From: Nitrospirota bacterium
Lineage (GTDB): Bacteria > Nitrospirota > Nitrospiria > Nitrospirales > NS-4
NCBI GenBank assembly: GCA_005877525.1
Contig: VBON01000008.1
Location: forward strand, 1 to 9,303
DNA length: 9,303 nt
Direction of reading: 5' to 3'
The notes beneath the pieces are model-generated. The model did no database searches, was not told the origin of the DNA, and worked only from the letters and a program-made list of their open reading frames with translations. Positions 1 through 6,507 of the stretch are shown piece by piece. Each line of letters starts with the position of its first letter. The first letter of the stretch is position 1. The position numbers and the translations under genes were made by a program.

Positions 1-820
1 GAGCGGTATAGCGCCGGTTCATCGCTCGCAGGACGTCATCGTCGCCGCTCTGCAAGGGCACGTGCAGATAGGGGCACAGCTTCGAAGGACCGGCCATGCG
101 TTCCAGAAGGGCATCCGAGATCGTAGTGGGCTCGATGGACGAGATGCGGATGCGGTTCACACCCGGAATGCGCTCCAGCGATTCAACGACATCCAGCAGC
201 GTTAATCCATCGGAGCAGTACCGGCCCACATTCACGCCGGTAATGACGACTTCCCGATGCCCCCGCGTCACGAGACCTTCAGCCTCCCGAAGCAGATCGT
301 CCAGCCGCCGGCTGCGCTCGTGACCGCGGGCGAAGGGAATCAGGCAGAACGAGCACATGAAGTTGCAGCCGTCCTGCACTTTCAGATTTGCCCGGGTCTC
401 CTCGTAGTCACCCACGCCTTCCACGGTGAAATCGTCTCGTGCGATGGTGCGGGTATGAAGAACCTCTGGGACCGGCCTCCGGACGAGCGAGGTAATGTAC
501 CGGGGCAGCTCCATCTTATGTTGTGTTCCCACAATCAGGTCGACCTCGCCCATCTTCCGCAGAACCTCGAGGCCGGTTTGGGCATAGCATCCGGTGACCG
601 CAATGAAGGCATCCGGAGAGGCGCGCCGCATTCTTCGGACAAGGTTCCGGCAGTCCGCTTCAGCGCTCGCCGTTACGGAGCAGGTATTAAGGACGAAGAG
701 GTCCGACGGCTGTCCAAACTCCACGAGCTCGTAGCCCTGGCTACGAAGCTGATCCGCGAGCACAGCGGTTTCCGCCTGATTGAGACGACATCCAATGGTA
801 TGTAGCGAAGCGCGTAACAT
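1..820 (-). CDS. mtaB: tRNA (threonylcarbamoyladenosine) methylthiotransferase MtaB-like, partial
   Basis: This radical-SAM methylthiotransferase probably converts t6A to ms2t6A at position 37 of certain tRNAs in the cytoplasm, using two [4Fe-4S] clusters. The first 273 residues are visible; the C-terminal part, with the expected TRAM domain, lies beyond the left edge. The N-terminal UPF0004 domain shows its three cluster cysteines, C11 (TIGCRLNQAE), C47 (NTCSVTASAE) and C78 (TGCYAQ). The radical-SAM CxxxCxxC motif is C152/C156/C159 (GCNFMCSFC), followed by IPFARG and later RIRISSIEP and HVPLQSG. The GCYAQT, VGTQ and ARGxxRSR motifs favour MtaB over MiaB or RimO, which I infer from remembered family sequences. 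The start is well fixed: an in-frame TAG lies 12 nt upstream, and AGGA sits 7 nt before the ATG. It is divergent from the small gene at 945. Confidence 0.9.
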   Translation of the reverse strand, partial: MLRASLHTIGCRLNQAETAVLADQLRSQGYELVEFGQPSDLFVLNTCSVTASAEADCRNLVRRMRRASPDAFIAVTGCYAQTGLEVLRKMGEVDLIVGTQHKMELPRYITSLVRRPVPEVLHTRTIARDDFTVEGVGDYEETRANLKVQDGCNFMCSFCLIPFARGHERSRRLDDLLREAEGLVTRGHREVVITGVNVGRYCSDGLTLLDVVESLERIPGVNRIRISSIEPTTISDALLERMAGPSKLCPYLHVPLQSGDDDVLRAMNRRYTA

Positions 821-844
821 TCTCGGATCCTAGAGGAAACGCGA

Positions 845-873
845 ATTATAACGGTCCCAGGTGAGAGTCGCAA
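845..873 (-). promoter_or_regulatory. sigma70-type promoter for mtaB
   Basis: On the minus strand, TTGCGA (868-873) and a perfect TATAAT (845-850) are separated by 17 bp. A start about 7 nt downstream, near 838, gives an 18-nt leader that contains the AGGA ribosome-binding site. Read directly from sequence; the transcription start is inferred. Confidence 0.7.
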
Positions 874-887
874 GGAGAACCCAGGCA

Positions 888-914
888 GTGACAAAGAAGC
901 AGATAGGCTATGAT
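888..914 (+). promoter_or_regulatory. possible promoter for the small gene at 945
   Basis: TATGAT at 909-914 is a good -10 box. The best -35 candidate, GTGACA at 888-893, gives a short 15-bp spacer. The predicted start near 921 leaves a leader of about 24 nt with GGAGAG before the ATG. Weaker than the mtaB promoter with which it is divergent. Confidence 0.4.
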
Positions 915-944
915 ACTGCCGGGACTTTGAATCTGGAGAGCGCC

Positions 945-1307
945 ATGTCCCTTGAGGATCTCGAGAGACATTTACTGGCCGGGTTGGATGATCAGCAGCG
1001 TGGGTTTTCCCGCCAGGTCGACATTGAGGGTGCTGATGGACAATGTCGCGCGTCGCTCCGCTACGAAAAGTTTTTCCTTGCGACGGAGCCGCGGGCGACG
1101 AGCGAGGCGGCGCTCCTGGACCTCATCCAGGCTCTGCAGGAACGCGGGTATCGTCAACTGCGAAGCCGGCTGAGCTTTAGAGGCAAGGAATATTTCGGAA
1201 GTCTTGAAGCTTGGATCGAATATCCGGATATTGCGGAACCGGAGCGACCTCGCCGGGGACTGGCGCGGACGCTGGGTCAGTTCTGGAACCGCCTTTTTGA
1301 TCGCTAG
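945..1307 (+). CDS. conserved-looking small protein of unknown function (120 aa)
   Basis: I do not recognise this family. The protein is 120 residues, soluble, with no signal peptide or membrane segment. It begins with a probable helix (MSLEDLERHLLAGLDDQ), then alternating polar/hydrophobic stretches compatible with a small alpha/beta fold, a helix around residues 45-62 (SEAALLDLIQALQERGY), and a strand-rich part ending LEAWIEYPD near residue 95. A basic, tryptophan-containing tail follows (RRGLARTLGQFWNRLFDR). I chose the ATG at 945 because GGAGAG lies 5 nt upstream; the same frame is open back to a GTG at 861, but that lies inside the opposing mtaB promoter and has no clear ribosome-binding site. 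The stop is 30 bp from the convergent stop of mrp. Codon use resembles its neighbours, so it is probably a real gene. Function cannot be assigned from sequence. Confidence 0.75.
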   Translation: MSLEDLERHLLAGLDDQQRGFSRQVDIEGADGQCRASLRYEKFFLATEPRATSEAALLDLIQALQERGYRQLRSRLSFRGKEYFGSLEAWIEYPDIAEPERPRRGLARTLGQFWNRLFDR

Positions 1308-1324
1308 ACGAGGAGCGTTTCGAT

Positions 1325-1366
1325 AGCGGCCGTAGTTTTACTGCGGGTTGCCGGATAGCGGCCGCT
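1325..1366. terminator. weak inverted repeat between convergent genes
   Basis: AGCGGCCG (1325-1332) can pair perfectly with CGGCCGCT (1359-1366), an 8-bp GC-rich stem around a 26-nt loop that spans the mrp stop codon. Neither side carries a proper T-tract, so an intrinsic terminator role is doubtful. The same sequence is also an 11-bp direct repeat, GATAGCGGCCG, at 1322-1332 and 1354-1364. Confidence 0.25.
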
Positions 1367-2228
1367 TGATCTTTTGCAGCAAGGTCTCGATAGGCTTGGG
1401 GGCGTCGGTACTGCACGCGTCGCCCAGCCCGTCGACCATGGCCGAAGCGATTGCCGTGAATGCCTTGGCTTGCGGAGAGTTCGGATCGGCGACGACAATA
1501 GGCATCCCGCTATCGCCGCCCGCCCGGATGGCCGGATCAATCGGAATGCGTCCGAGAAATGGAAGTCCCAATTTTTCAGCCGCCCGTTCTCCCCCGCCAT
1601 AGGAAAAGATCTCGGTTCGCTCGCCGCACTTTCCGCACACGTAATAACTCATGTTCTCGATGATGCCCAGTATAGGCACATTCACCTTCTGGAACATGAC
1701 CAAGCCTTTCCGTGAGTCGTGAAGAGCGACTTCCTGAGGCGTGGTGACGATCACTGCGCCGGAGAGAGGAACGAGCTGGGAAATGCTGAGCTGGGCATCC
1801 CCGGTCCCCGGGGGAAGATCGACAAGGAGATAATCCAAATCCCCCCAGAGCACATCTCGGAAAAACTGTTGAATGGCCGTGTGAATCATGGGGCCGCGCC
1901 ATGTGAGCGGCGTCTCTTCGGGAACAAAAAATCCCATCGAAATCAGCTTGACGCCGTGGCTTTCGGCCGGCAGGAGTTTGCCGTCCTGCTGCTCCGGCTG
2001 CTTGTGAACGCCCATCATCATCGGCACGTTGGGGCCGTACATGTCCGCGTCCATCAATCCAACGCGGGCTCCTTGCTTGGCGAGAGCGCACGCAAGGTTC
2101 ACTGCGACCGTCGATTTTCCGACCCCGCCCTTGCCGCTGCTGATCGCAATGGTATGTTTGACAGTTGGGATCAGGTTTTCTTTGTTGTCAGCCGGGCCGG
2201 CTGCGCCCGCTGGATTGACCTCACCCAT
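1338..2228 (-). CDS. mrp: Mrp/ApbC family iron-sulfur cluster carrier P-loop ATPase
   Basis: This is a cytoplasmic P-loop ATPase of the Mrp/NBP35 family, which binds a bridging Fe-S cluster as a dimer and passes it to target apoproteins. At 296 aa it has a deviant Walker A motif, GKGGVGKST at residues 32-40, with both lysines typical of the MinD/ParA/Mrp group. It continues with MDADMYGPNVP (59-69), Walker B-like LLVDLPPGTGD (134-144), TTPQEVAL (162-169), and the cluster-binding CxxC at C198/C201 (YYVCGKCG). The N-terminal MIP18-like (DUF59) domain of longer Mrp proteins is absent; only about 24 residues precede the ATPase core, so this is the short form. The ATG at 2228 is supported by AAGGGA about 6 nt upstream. 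It lies downstream of tesA on the same strand but has its own promoter. It ends convergently with the small gene at 945. Confidence 0.93.
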   Translation of the reverse strand: MGEVNPAGAAGPADNKENLIPTVKHTIAISSGKGGVGKSTVAVNLACALAKQGARVGLMDADMYGPNVPMMMGVHKQPEQQDGKLLPAESHGVKLISMGFFVPEETPLTWRGPMIHTAIQQFFRDVLWGDLDYLLVDLPPGTGDAQLSISQLVPLSGAVIVTTPQEVALHDSRKGLVMFQKVNVPILGIIENMSYYVCGKCGERTEIFSYGGGERAAEKLGLPFLGRIPIDPAIRAGGDSGMPIVVADPNSPQAKAFTAIASAMVDGLGDACSTDAPKPIETLLQKIKRPLSGNPQ

Positions 2229-2299
2229 TCATTTCCCTTCCATTCAATTTCCCCCATCGTTACGGGGTAGATAATTCGCCTATTACACCCGCCCGCCCT

Positions 2300-2324
2300 G
2301 GGTCGGCCAAGACCGACCCCTTTT
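2300..2324 (+). terminator. hairpin followed by short T-run, plus-strand orientation
   Basis: GGGTCGG and CCGACCC form a perfect 7-bp GC-rich stem with a 6-nt loop, followed by C and TTTT on the plus strand. No plus-strand gene directly upstream needs it, so it might stop antisense transcription. It may equally act only as part of the mrp leader on the other strand, where no T-run follows. Confidence 0.25.
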
Positions 2325-2375
2325 CCCCCGGCGGAAGGAATTCAAGGCGAATCCATATCCGATCAATTCAATCGG

Positions 2376-2390
2376 AGACCAAGATGGTCT
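2376..2390. promoter_or_regulatory. perfect dyad over the predicted mrp start site
   Basis: AGACCA-AGA-TGGTCT is a perfect 6-bp inverted repeat with a 3-bp centre. It begins 3 bp downstream of the mrp -10 box and covers the expected +1, a common operator position. No regulator is encoded nearby, so operator function is a guess. Confidence 0.3.
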
Positions 2391-2393
2391 GGA

Positions 2394-2422
2394 ATGTAAC
2401 ACCTGCTGATGAAGCCTGTCAA
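2394..2422 (-). promoter_or_regulatory. sigma70-type promoter for mrp
   Basis: On the minus strand a perfect TTGACA (2417-2422) is followed after 17 bp by TTACAT (2394-2399). It begins 21 bp after the tesA stop codon, and no terminator is visible between them, so mrp may also receive read-through from tesA. Confidence 0.6.
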
Positions 2423-2442
2423 GGCACTATAAAATTTGGGTT

Positions 2443-3162
2443 TTACTTTTGGAGCAGGGGTTCAAGGACAGGCCAGAGGGAATTCACAATCATCGTATAG
2501 CCAGCCTTAGTGGGATGGAGTCCATCTGCTTGGTTGAGATCGACCTTCGTTGCCACCCCTTCGAGAAAAAACGGCATGAGCGGAATCTTGTATGCCTTTG
2601 CCAGCTCGGGATACAGAGATTGAAAGGCGCCGGTGTATTCCCGACCGTAATTGGGAGGCAGTTTCATCCCTGCCAGGATGACTTTGGTATCGCCCGCCAA
2701 GAGTCGCTCAATAATTCGCTCGAGATTGGCCCGGGTCTCCTTGAGGTCCACGCCGCGTAAGCCGTCATTCGCGCCGAGTTCGACGATCACGATCTCGGGT
2801 TTGCTTTTCAGGACCCAGTCCACGCGCCGCAAGGCGCCGGCAGCGGTGTCTCCGCTGACGCCCGCATTGACCACTCGATAGCGATAGCCGGCCAGTGTGA
2901 GTTTTTCCTGGAGCTGGGCGGGGTAGCTTTCTCCGGAGGTAACGCCCGCGCCTGCAGTGAGGCTGTCGCCGAACGCGACGATGATGCGCTCGGCGGGACG
3001 TAGCGCCGCATTAGAAGGGGGTGGCGCATTTACGCCCGGCCGCGCATCAACACTCGTCCCTTGAATCTTGGGTGGGGGCGAACCAAGGCGTTCTTCGCAG
3101 CCCCCAAGGGAGATCGTGAGGAGAAAAAGAGCCGCTACCAGGATTCCAAGGAGATGTCTCAT
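2443..3162 (-). CDS. tesA: TesA-like SGNH-family esterase/thioesterase, predicted lipoprotein
   Basis: This is an SGNH/GDSL hydrolase close in pattern to E. coli TesA (thioesterase I / protease I / lysophospholipase L1), which cleaves acyl thioesters and esters outside the cytoplasm. In 239 aa the four catalytic blocks are intact: GDSLTAG with nucleophile Ser67, SGDT with Gly104, ELGANDGLRG with Asn132, and ADGLHP with Asp213 and His216. The TesA-type KLPPNYGREY and LMPFFLEGVA segments are also present. The N-terminus (MRHLLGILVAALFLLTISLGG) is a signal peptide ending in a plausible lipobox LGG-C22, followed by a Pro-rich linker of about 35 residues. It is therefore predicted to be lipid-anchored rather than freely periplasmic like the E. 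coli enzyme. The start is forced by an in-frame TGA 21 nt upstream, yet no Shine-Dalgarno sequence precedes it. Its divergent neighbours are ybbA and ybbP, as in E. coli. Confidence 0.92.
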   Translation of the reverse strand: MRHLLGILVAALFLLTISLGGCEERLGSPPPKIQGTSVDARPGVNAPPPSNAALRPAERIIVAFGDSLTAGAGVTSGESYPAQLQEKLTLAGYRYRVVNAGVSGDTAAGALRRVDWVLKSKPEIVIVELGANDGLRGVDLKETRANLERIIERLLAGDTKVILAGMKLPPNYGREYTGAFQSLYPELAKAYKIPLMPFFLEGVATKVDLNQADGLHPTKAGYTMIVNSLWPVLEPLLQK

Positions 3163-3169
3163 GCTTCTG

Positions 3170-3177
3170 TATAATAT
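3170..3177. promoter_or_regulatory. overlapping divergent -10 boxes for tesA and ybbA
   Basis: TATAAT at 3170-3175 reads rightward toward ybbA, and TATTAT, the complement of 3172-3177, reads leftward toward tesA. For tesA, TTGCGG (3194-3199) lies 17 bp upstream as a -35 box, inside the ybbA coding region. For ybbA no good -35 is seen at 16-18 bp. Expected starts near 3182-3183 and 3165 place both transcript ends at or within a few bases of the start codons. Confidence 0.55.
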
Positions 3178-3182
3178 GGCTC

Positions 3183-3878
3183 ATGATTCAAATCCGCAAG
3201 CTGTCGATGCGTCTTTCCAGCGGGGGCCGAGAACTCCTCGTCTTGAATGACATTACCTTCGAGGTCCCCGCGAAGCAGTTCCTGGCGATCATGGGCCCTT
3301 CCGGGAGCGGCAAGTCGACCCTGCTGGGATTGATCGCCGGTCTTGATTCTCCCACGTCGGGCGCCGTCCGTATCCATAATCGGGACATCACACATTTACC
3401 GGAAGATCAGGCTGCGGCTTTTCGGCTTCAACACATCGGATACGTGTTTCAATCATTCCATCTGATTCCCACCCTGACGGCGTTAGAAAATGTGGCCGTG
3501 TCACTGGAGCTGGCCGGCAATCCGGAGGCACTGACAAGAGCCGCCGAATTACTTCGCTTGGTGGGATTGCAGGAAAGAACCGGTCACTATCCGGTTCAGC
3601 TTTCCGGCGGTGAACAGCAGCGGGTGGCGCTCGCGAGAGCCTTCGCTAATCAGCCATCGGTCTTGCTGGCGGACGAGCCAACCGGCAATCTCGATTCCGC
3701 CACCGGCCGCCAGATCATCGAGCTGCTTATCGGCCTCAATCGCGACCACGGCAGCACGATGGTGCTCGTCACTCACGATCCAGAATTGGCTGCCCGGGCC
3801 GATCGAGTCGTCACGTTGCAGGATGGGCGAGTCGTCTCGGACGACCTCCGGAATTCCACCGAGGCTTCTCTGCCATGA
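3183..3878 (+). CDS. ybbA: ABC transporter ATP-binding protein, YbbA/LolD/MacB-type
   Basis: This is the cytoplasmic ATPase of a type VII (MacB/LolCDE-like) ABC system, predicted to drive the permease encoded immediately downstream. In 231 aa all ABC motifs are intact: Walker A GPSGSGKST (38-46), Q-loop Q90 in VFQSFHLIPTLTALENV, signature LSGGEQQRVALARA (140-153), Walker B VLLADEPTGNLD (160-171) with catalytic Glu165, and H-loop His198 (LVTHD). The PTLTALENV and QPSVLLADE wording matches the LolD/MacB/YbbA group. The match to YbbA specifically rests on the divergent tesA and the fused-size permease. The ATG at 3183 gives the expected YbbA-like N-terminus (MIQIRKLSM), but it has no Shine-Dalgarno and sits only 7 nt after a TATAAT box. 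Its stop overlaps the ybbP start as ATGA, which suggests translational coupling. Confidence 0.93.
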   Translation: MIQIRKLSMRLSSGGRELLVLNDITFEVPAKQFLAIMGPSGSGKSTLLGLIAGLDSPTSGAVRIHNRDITHLPEDQAAAFRLQHIGYVFQSFHLIPTLTALENVAVSLELAGNPEALTRAAELLRLVGLQERTGHYPVQLSGGEQQRVALARAFANQPSVLLADEPTGNLDSATGRQIIELLIGLNRDHGSTMVLVTHDPELAARADRVVTLQDGRVVSDDLRNSTEASLP

Positions 3879-6400
3879 GCCGATTCGCCTATCGGATGGC
3901 GTGGAGAGAGACATTAGGCGCATGGCGTCACTTTGTCTTTTTCTTTATCTCGATTGCCCTCGGCGTCTCCGCTCTCGTGTCGGTCTCGCTCTTCTCGGCG
4001 AACCTTGAGCGGGCGATCCAGCGGGAAGCGCGCAACCTCATGGCCGCGGATATTGAAGTGCGTACCACGCGAGCCTTGACACCAGCAGACGCTGCCGTCC
4101 TTGCCTCCCTGGATTCCAGAGGGATCAGCCGAGTGCATCTAAGCGAATTGGTGGCAATGGCTGCGGCCGGAGAACGCACGCAATTAGTTGAACTGAAGGC
4201 CGTCGAGCCCGGCTATCCGTTCTACGGAAAGCTGCGCACTGAGCCGGCGGGTGCGCTTGAGAGTATCTTCAACGGGCCGAACGTGTTGGTCGAAGAGAGC
4301 CTCTTGATCCGGCTGGGTCTCCACGTCGGCGACACGATCAACATGGGCCAGGCCGAGTTACGGATCGCCGGGATTCTCAGGAAAGAGCCGGATCGCGCGG
4401 CCGGAGCCTTCAGCTTGGGGCCTAGAGTCCTCATTGCTCAAAACGCGCTTGTCGCCACCGGGCTGGTGCAGCCTGGAAGCCGCATTACTCATCGGTATCT
4501 GCTCAAGTTGCCCGAATCCGTAAGCTCCATCGCGTTCCAGACGGAGCTCGCGCGCCGGATTTCCGATAATGCCGTGCGGATCAACCACTATAAAGACGCG
4601 CAGCCGATGCTCAGGCGCTTTCTGGGCCAGCTCACGATGTACCTGGGACTGGTCGGAATCATTGCGCTGCTCGTGGGAGGCATCGGGGTCGCCACCAATA
4701 TCCGGGCATTTCTCAAGGAGAAGCTCGAAACCATCGCGGTGCTCAAGGTGCTCGGCGCGACGCCCCAAGACATTCTCCGGATTTACCTTCTCCAGACTCT
4801 CCTGTTGGGATTGCTCGCGAGCTGTGCCGGCGCGCTGGCGGGAGCGGCCCTGCAATGGGCGCTGCCCCCGCTCATGCGGCAGTGGCTGCCGGTCGACCTG
4901 GAGTTTCATCTGGCTTCGTTACCCCTGGGGCGGGGAATCATGATGGGATTGCTGACCACTGCGCTTTTTGCGCTGTGGCCGCTGCTGGAGGCACAACGGC
5001 TGCGTCCCAATCTGATGTTTCGAAATGAAGTGACTCGGGAATCAAGCCCGCCCCCAGGAGCGGTCGGATGGCTCGTGATCGCTGCGTTGGCGTTGGCGCT
5101 CGCCGGCCTCGCTCTGTGGCAAGCCGGATCATGGCGGGCCGGCGGGCTTTTCATCGGCGCGCTGGTGGTAGCGCTGGGGCTTTTGCACCTCACCGCTTGG
5201 GCGTTGATACGTGGAGCCCGCCGCTTGCCGTGGTTGCGGCCGTTGATATGGCGCCAAGCATTGGCGAACCTCTATCGTCCCGGAAGCCATGCGAGGACCG
5301 TTATCGTATCGGTCGGCGTGGGAGTCATGGTGATCCTCGCTGTGCATCTCATCCAACAGAATCTCTTATGGGAGATCGGCCAGAATGTCCCGACGGACGC
5401 CCCGTCCTTCTTCTTCATTGATATTCAGCCGGATCAGCATAAGGCCTTCGCGGGTCTCCTCGCCGAGGGAGGACAGAGCAATATTCGGCTGACACCGATC
5501 GTGCGCTCGCGGCTTTCAGCAATCAACGGAGAGGCGATTCGCGCCGAGGGTTATGAGAAGCGCGAGCATGGCTGGTACTTCACCAGAGAGTACGTGCTGA
5601 CCTTTCAAGACGAGCTCCCGAAAGGAAATGTCCTGATCGAAGGGCAATGGTGGAAAACCGGCAACGGAGCGTCTGAGGAGCATCTGGAGCCAGGCCTGTC
5701 GGTCGAAGAGGATGCGGCGCATCATCTCGGCCTGGAGCTGGGTTCAGTAGTAGAGTTCGATATACAGGGCGGGCGGGTCAAGGGCAGAGTCAGCAGCATC
5801 AGGAAGGTCGATTGGGGCAACATGTCCACAAACTTCTACTTTATTTTTGAGCCGGGCGCCCTCGATGGCGCCCCGATGACCTATGTGGCCACAGCCCGTG
5901 TCGCTCCGCAAGATGAAGTCGCATTACAGCGCGCGGTCGTGTCCGCGTTCCCCAATGTCTCCGCCATCAGTATTCGAGACATTCTGGACTCCGTCGGGCG
6001 TGTCGTGGATCGAATCAGTCTTGTGATCCGGCTTATGGCGGCGCTGGCCATTCTGGCGGGTCTCATTGTGTTGGCCGGCGCCTTAGCCGCCACACGGTAT
6101 CAGCGCATTTATGACGCCCTGATTTTCAGGTCGATCGGGGCGCGCCGGCGCACGGTGGCGGGAATGTTCCTCGTTGAATATGCCGTGTTAGGTACGGCTG
6201 CCGGCCTGGTTGGAGCGGTGCTCGCCACGGCGCTTTCCTGGGGAGTCATGCGCTGGATATTGGATGTGCCCTGGCTCTTCCAGCCTCCGGCCATCGCGTT
6301 AGGAATATTGATGACGGTCGTCTTGACAGTCAGCGTCGGGGTCCTGTCGACCTTCCGGATCCTTGGCCTGAAACCCTTGCCCACTCTCCGGCACGAGTGA
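3875..6400 (+). CDS. ybbP: ABC transporter permease, YbbP-type (FtsX/MacB superfamily)
   Basis: This inner-membrane permease partners the upstream ATPase. At 841 aa it is the double-length form (E. coli YbbP is about 800 aa), with two FtsX-type modules. I count about ten membrane segments, near residues 20-42, 253-275, 303-327, 353-372, 398-417, 422-444, 473-495, 714-740, 764-790 and 806-828. Two large extracytoplasmic domains, about 43-250 and 496-713, follow TM1 and TM7. Coupling-helix-like stretches occur after TM2 (KEKLETIAVLKVLGATPQDI) and after TM8 (RIYDALIFRSIGARRRTV), as expected for FtsX domains. MacB-type systems use such domains for mechanotransmission rather than classical transport through the membrane. 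With TesA next door, a role in handling lipid-like or hydrophobic esters at the membrane is likely but inferred. It overlaps ybbA by 4 bp; no separate promoter is seen. Confidence 0.9.
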   Translation: MSRFAYRMAWRETLGAWRHFVFFFISIALGVSALVSVSLFSANLERAIQREARNLMAADIEVRTTRALTPADAAVLASLDSRGISRVHLSELVAMAAAGERTQLVELKAVEPGYPFYGKLRTEPAGALESIFNGPNVLVEESLLIRLGLHVGDTINMGQAELRIAGILRKEPDRAAGAFSLGPRVLIAQNALVATGLVQPGSRITHRYLLKLPESVSSIAFQTELARRISDNAVRINHYKDAQPMLRRFLGQLTMYLGLVGIIALLVGGIGVATNIRAFLKEKLETIAVLKVLGATPQDILRIYLLQTLLLGLLASCAGALAGAALQWALPPLMRQWLPVDLEFHLASLPLGRGIMMGLLTTALFALWPLLEAQRLRPNLMFRNEVTRESSPPPGAVGWLVIAALALALAGLALWQAGSWRAGGLFIGALVVALGLLHLTAWALIRGARRLPWLRPLIWRQALANLYRPGSHARTVIVSVGVGVMVILAVHLIQQNLLWEIGQNVPTDAPSFFFIDIQPDQHKAFAGLLAEGGQSNIRLTPIVRSRLSAINGEAIRAEGYEKREHGWYFTREYVLTFQDELPKGNVLIEGQWWKTGNGASEEHLEPGLSVEEDAAHHLGLELGSVVEFDIQGGRVKGRVSSIRKVDWGNMSTNFYFIFEPGALDGAPMTYVATARVAPQDEVALQRAVVSAFPNVSAISIRDILDSVGRVVDRISLVIRLMAALAILAGLIVLAGALAATRYQRIYDALIFRSIGARRRTVAGMFLVEYAVLGTAAGLVGAVLATALSWGVMRWILDVPWLFQPPAIALGILMTVVLTVSVGVLSTFRILGLKPLPTLRHE

Positions 6401-6440
6401 TCTAGCAGAGCACGTCTGGGTGATGCGGCGACAGAACCCG

Positions 6441-6453
6441 CGGCGTTTCGCCG
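6441..6453. other. small GC hairpin in the ybbP-rmuC gap
   Basis: CGGCG-TTT-CGCCG is a perfect 5-bp stem in the 107-bp gap after ybbP. No T-run follows (TTGTAG), so it is not a convincing terminator. No clear promoter is visible in the rest of the gap, and rmuC may be read from the ybbA promoter. Confidence 0.3.
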
Positions 6454-6507
6454 TTGTAGCCCGCAGATTCGGCTGCACGCCACTCCGCTCCGCCAGGGTC
6501 CCATGCC

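Larger units (their letters stand above)
2235..2390 (-). promoter_or_regulatory. inverted-repeat-rich 5' leader of mrp
   Basis: Between the predicted transcription start (near 2387) and the mrp ribosome-binding site the leader can form several helices. They are TCCGAT/ATCGGA (2358-2363 with 2371-2376), an enclosing 8-bp helix AGGCGAAT/ATTCGCCT (2345-2352 with 2274-2281), inside it GGGTCGG/CCGACCC (2300-2306 with 2313-2319, 6-nt loop), and CCCC/GGGG (2251-2254 with 2264-2267) just before the ribosome-binding site. The pairing is read by eye. A cis-acting regulatory RNA is an inference and matches no riboswitch class I recognise. Confidence 0.35.

Noticed and set aside
673..894. A 73-codon minus-strand reading frame with an early methionine, overlapping the mtaB start
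   Set aside because: It overlaps mtaB in another frame, is Arg/Ser-rich with no motif, and covers the mtaB promoter; the MtaB frame has family cysteines and a proper ribosome-binding site.
1719..2270. A 183-codon plus-strand reading frame
   Set aside because: It lies entirely antisense to the well-supported mrp gene, has no recognisable motif and no good start context.
2429..2446. AAAA/TTTT pairing after the tesA stop as a terminator
   Set aside because: The stem is only A-T pairs around CCCAAA with no GC core, so it is not a credible intrinsic terminator.
4358..4909. A 183-codon minus-strand reading frame
   Set aside because: Antisense to the ybbP coding region; low-complexity Arg/Gln/Glu-rich translation typical of a high-GC shadow frame.
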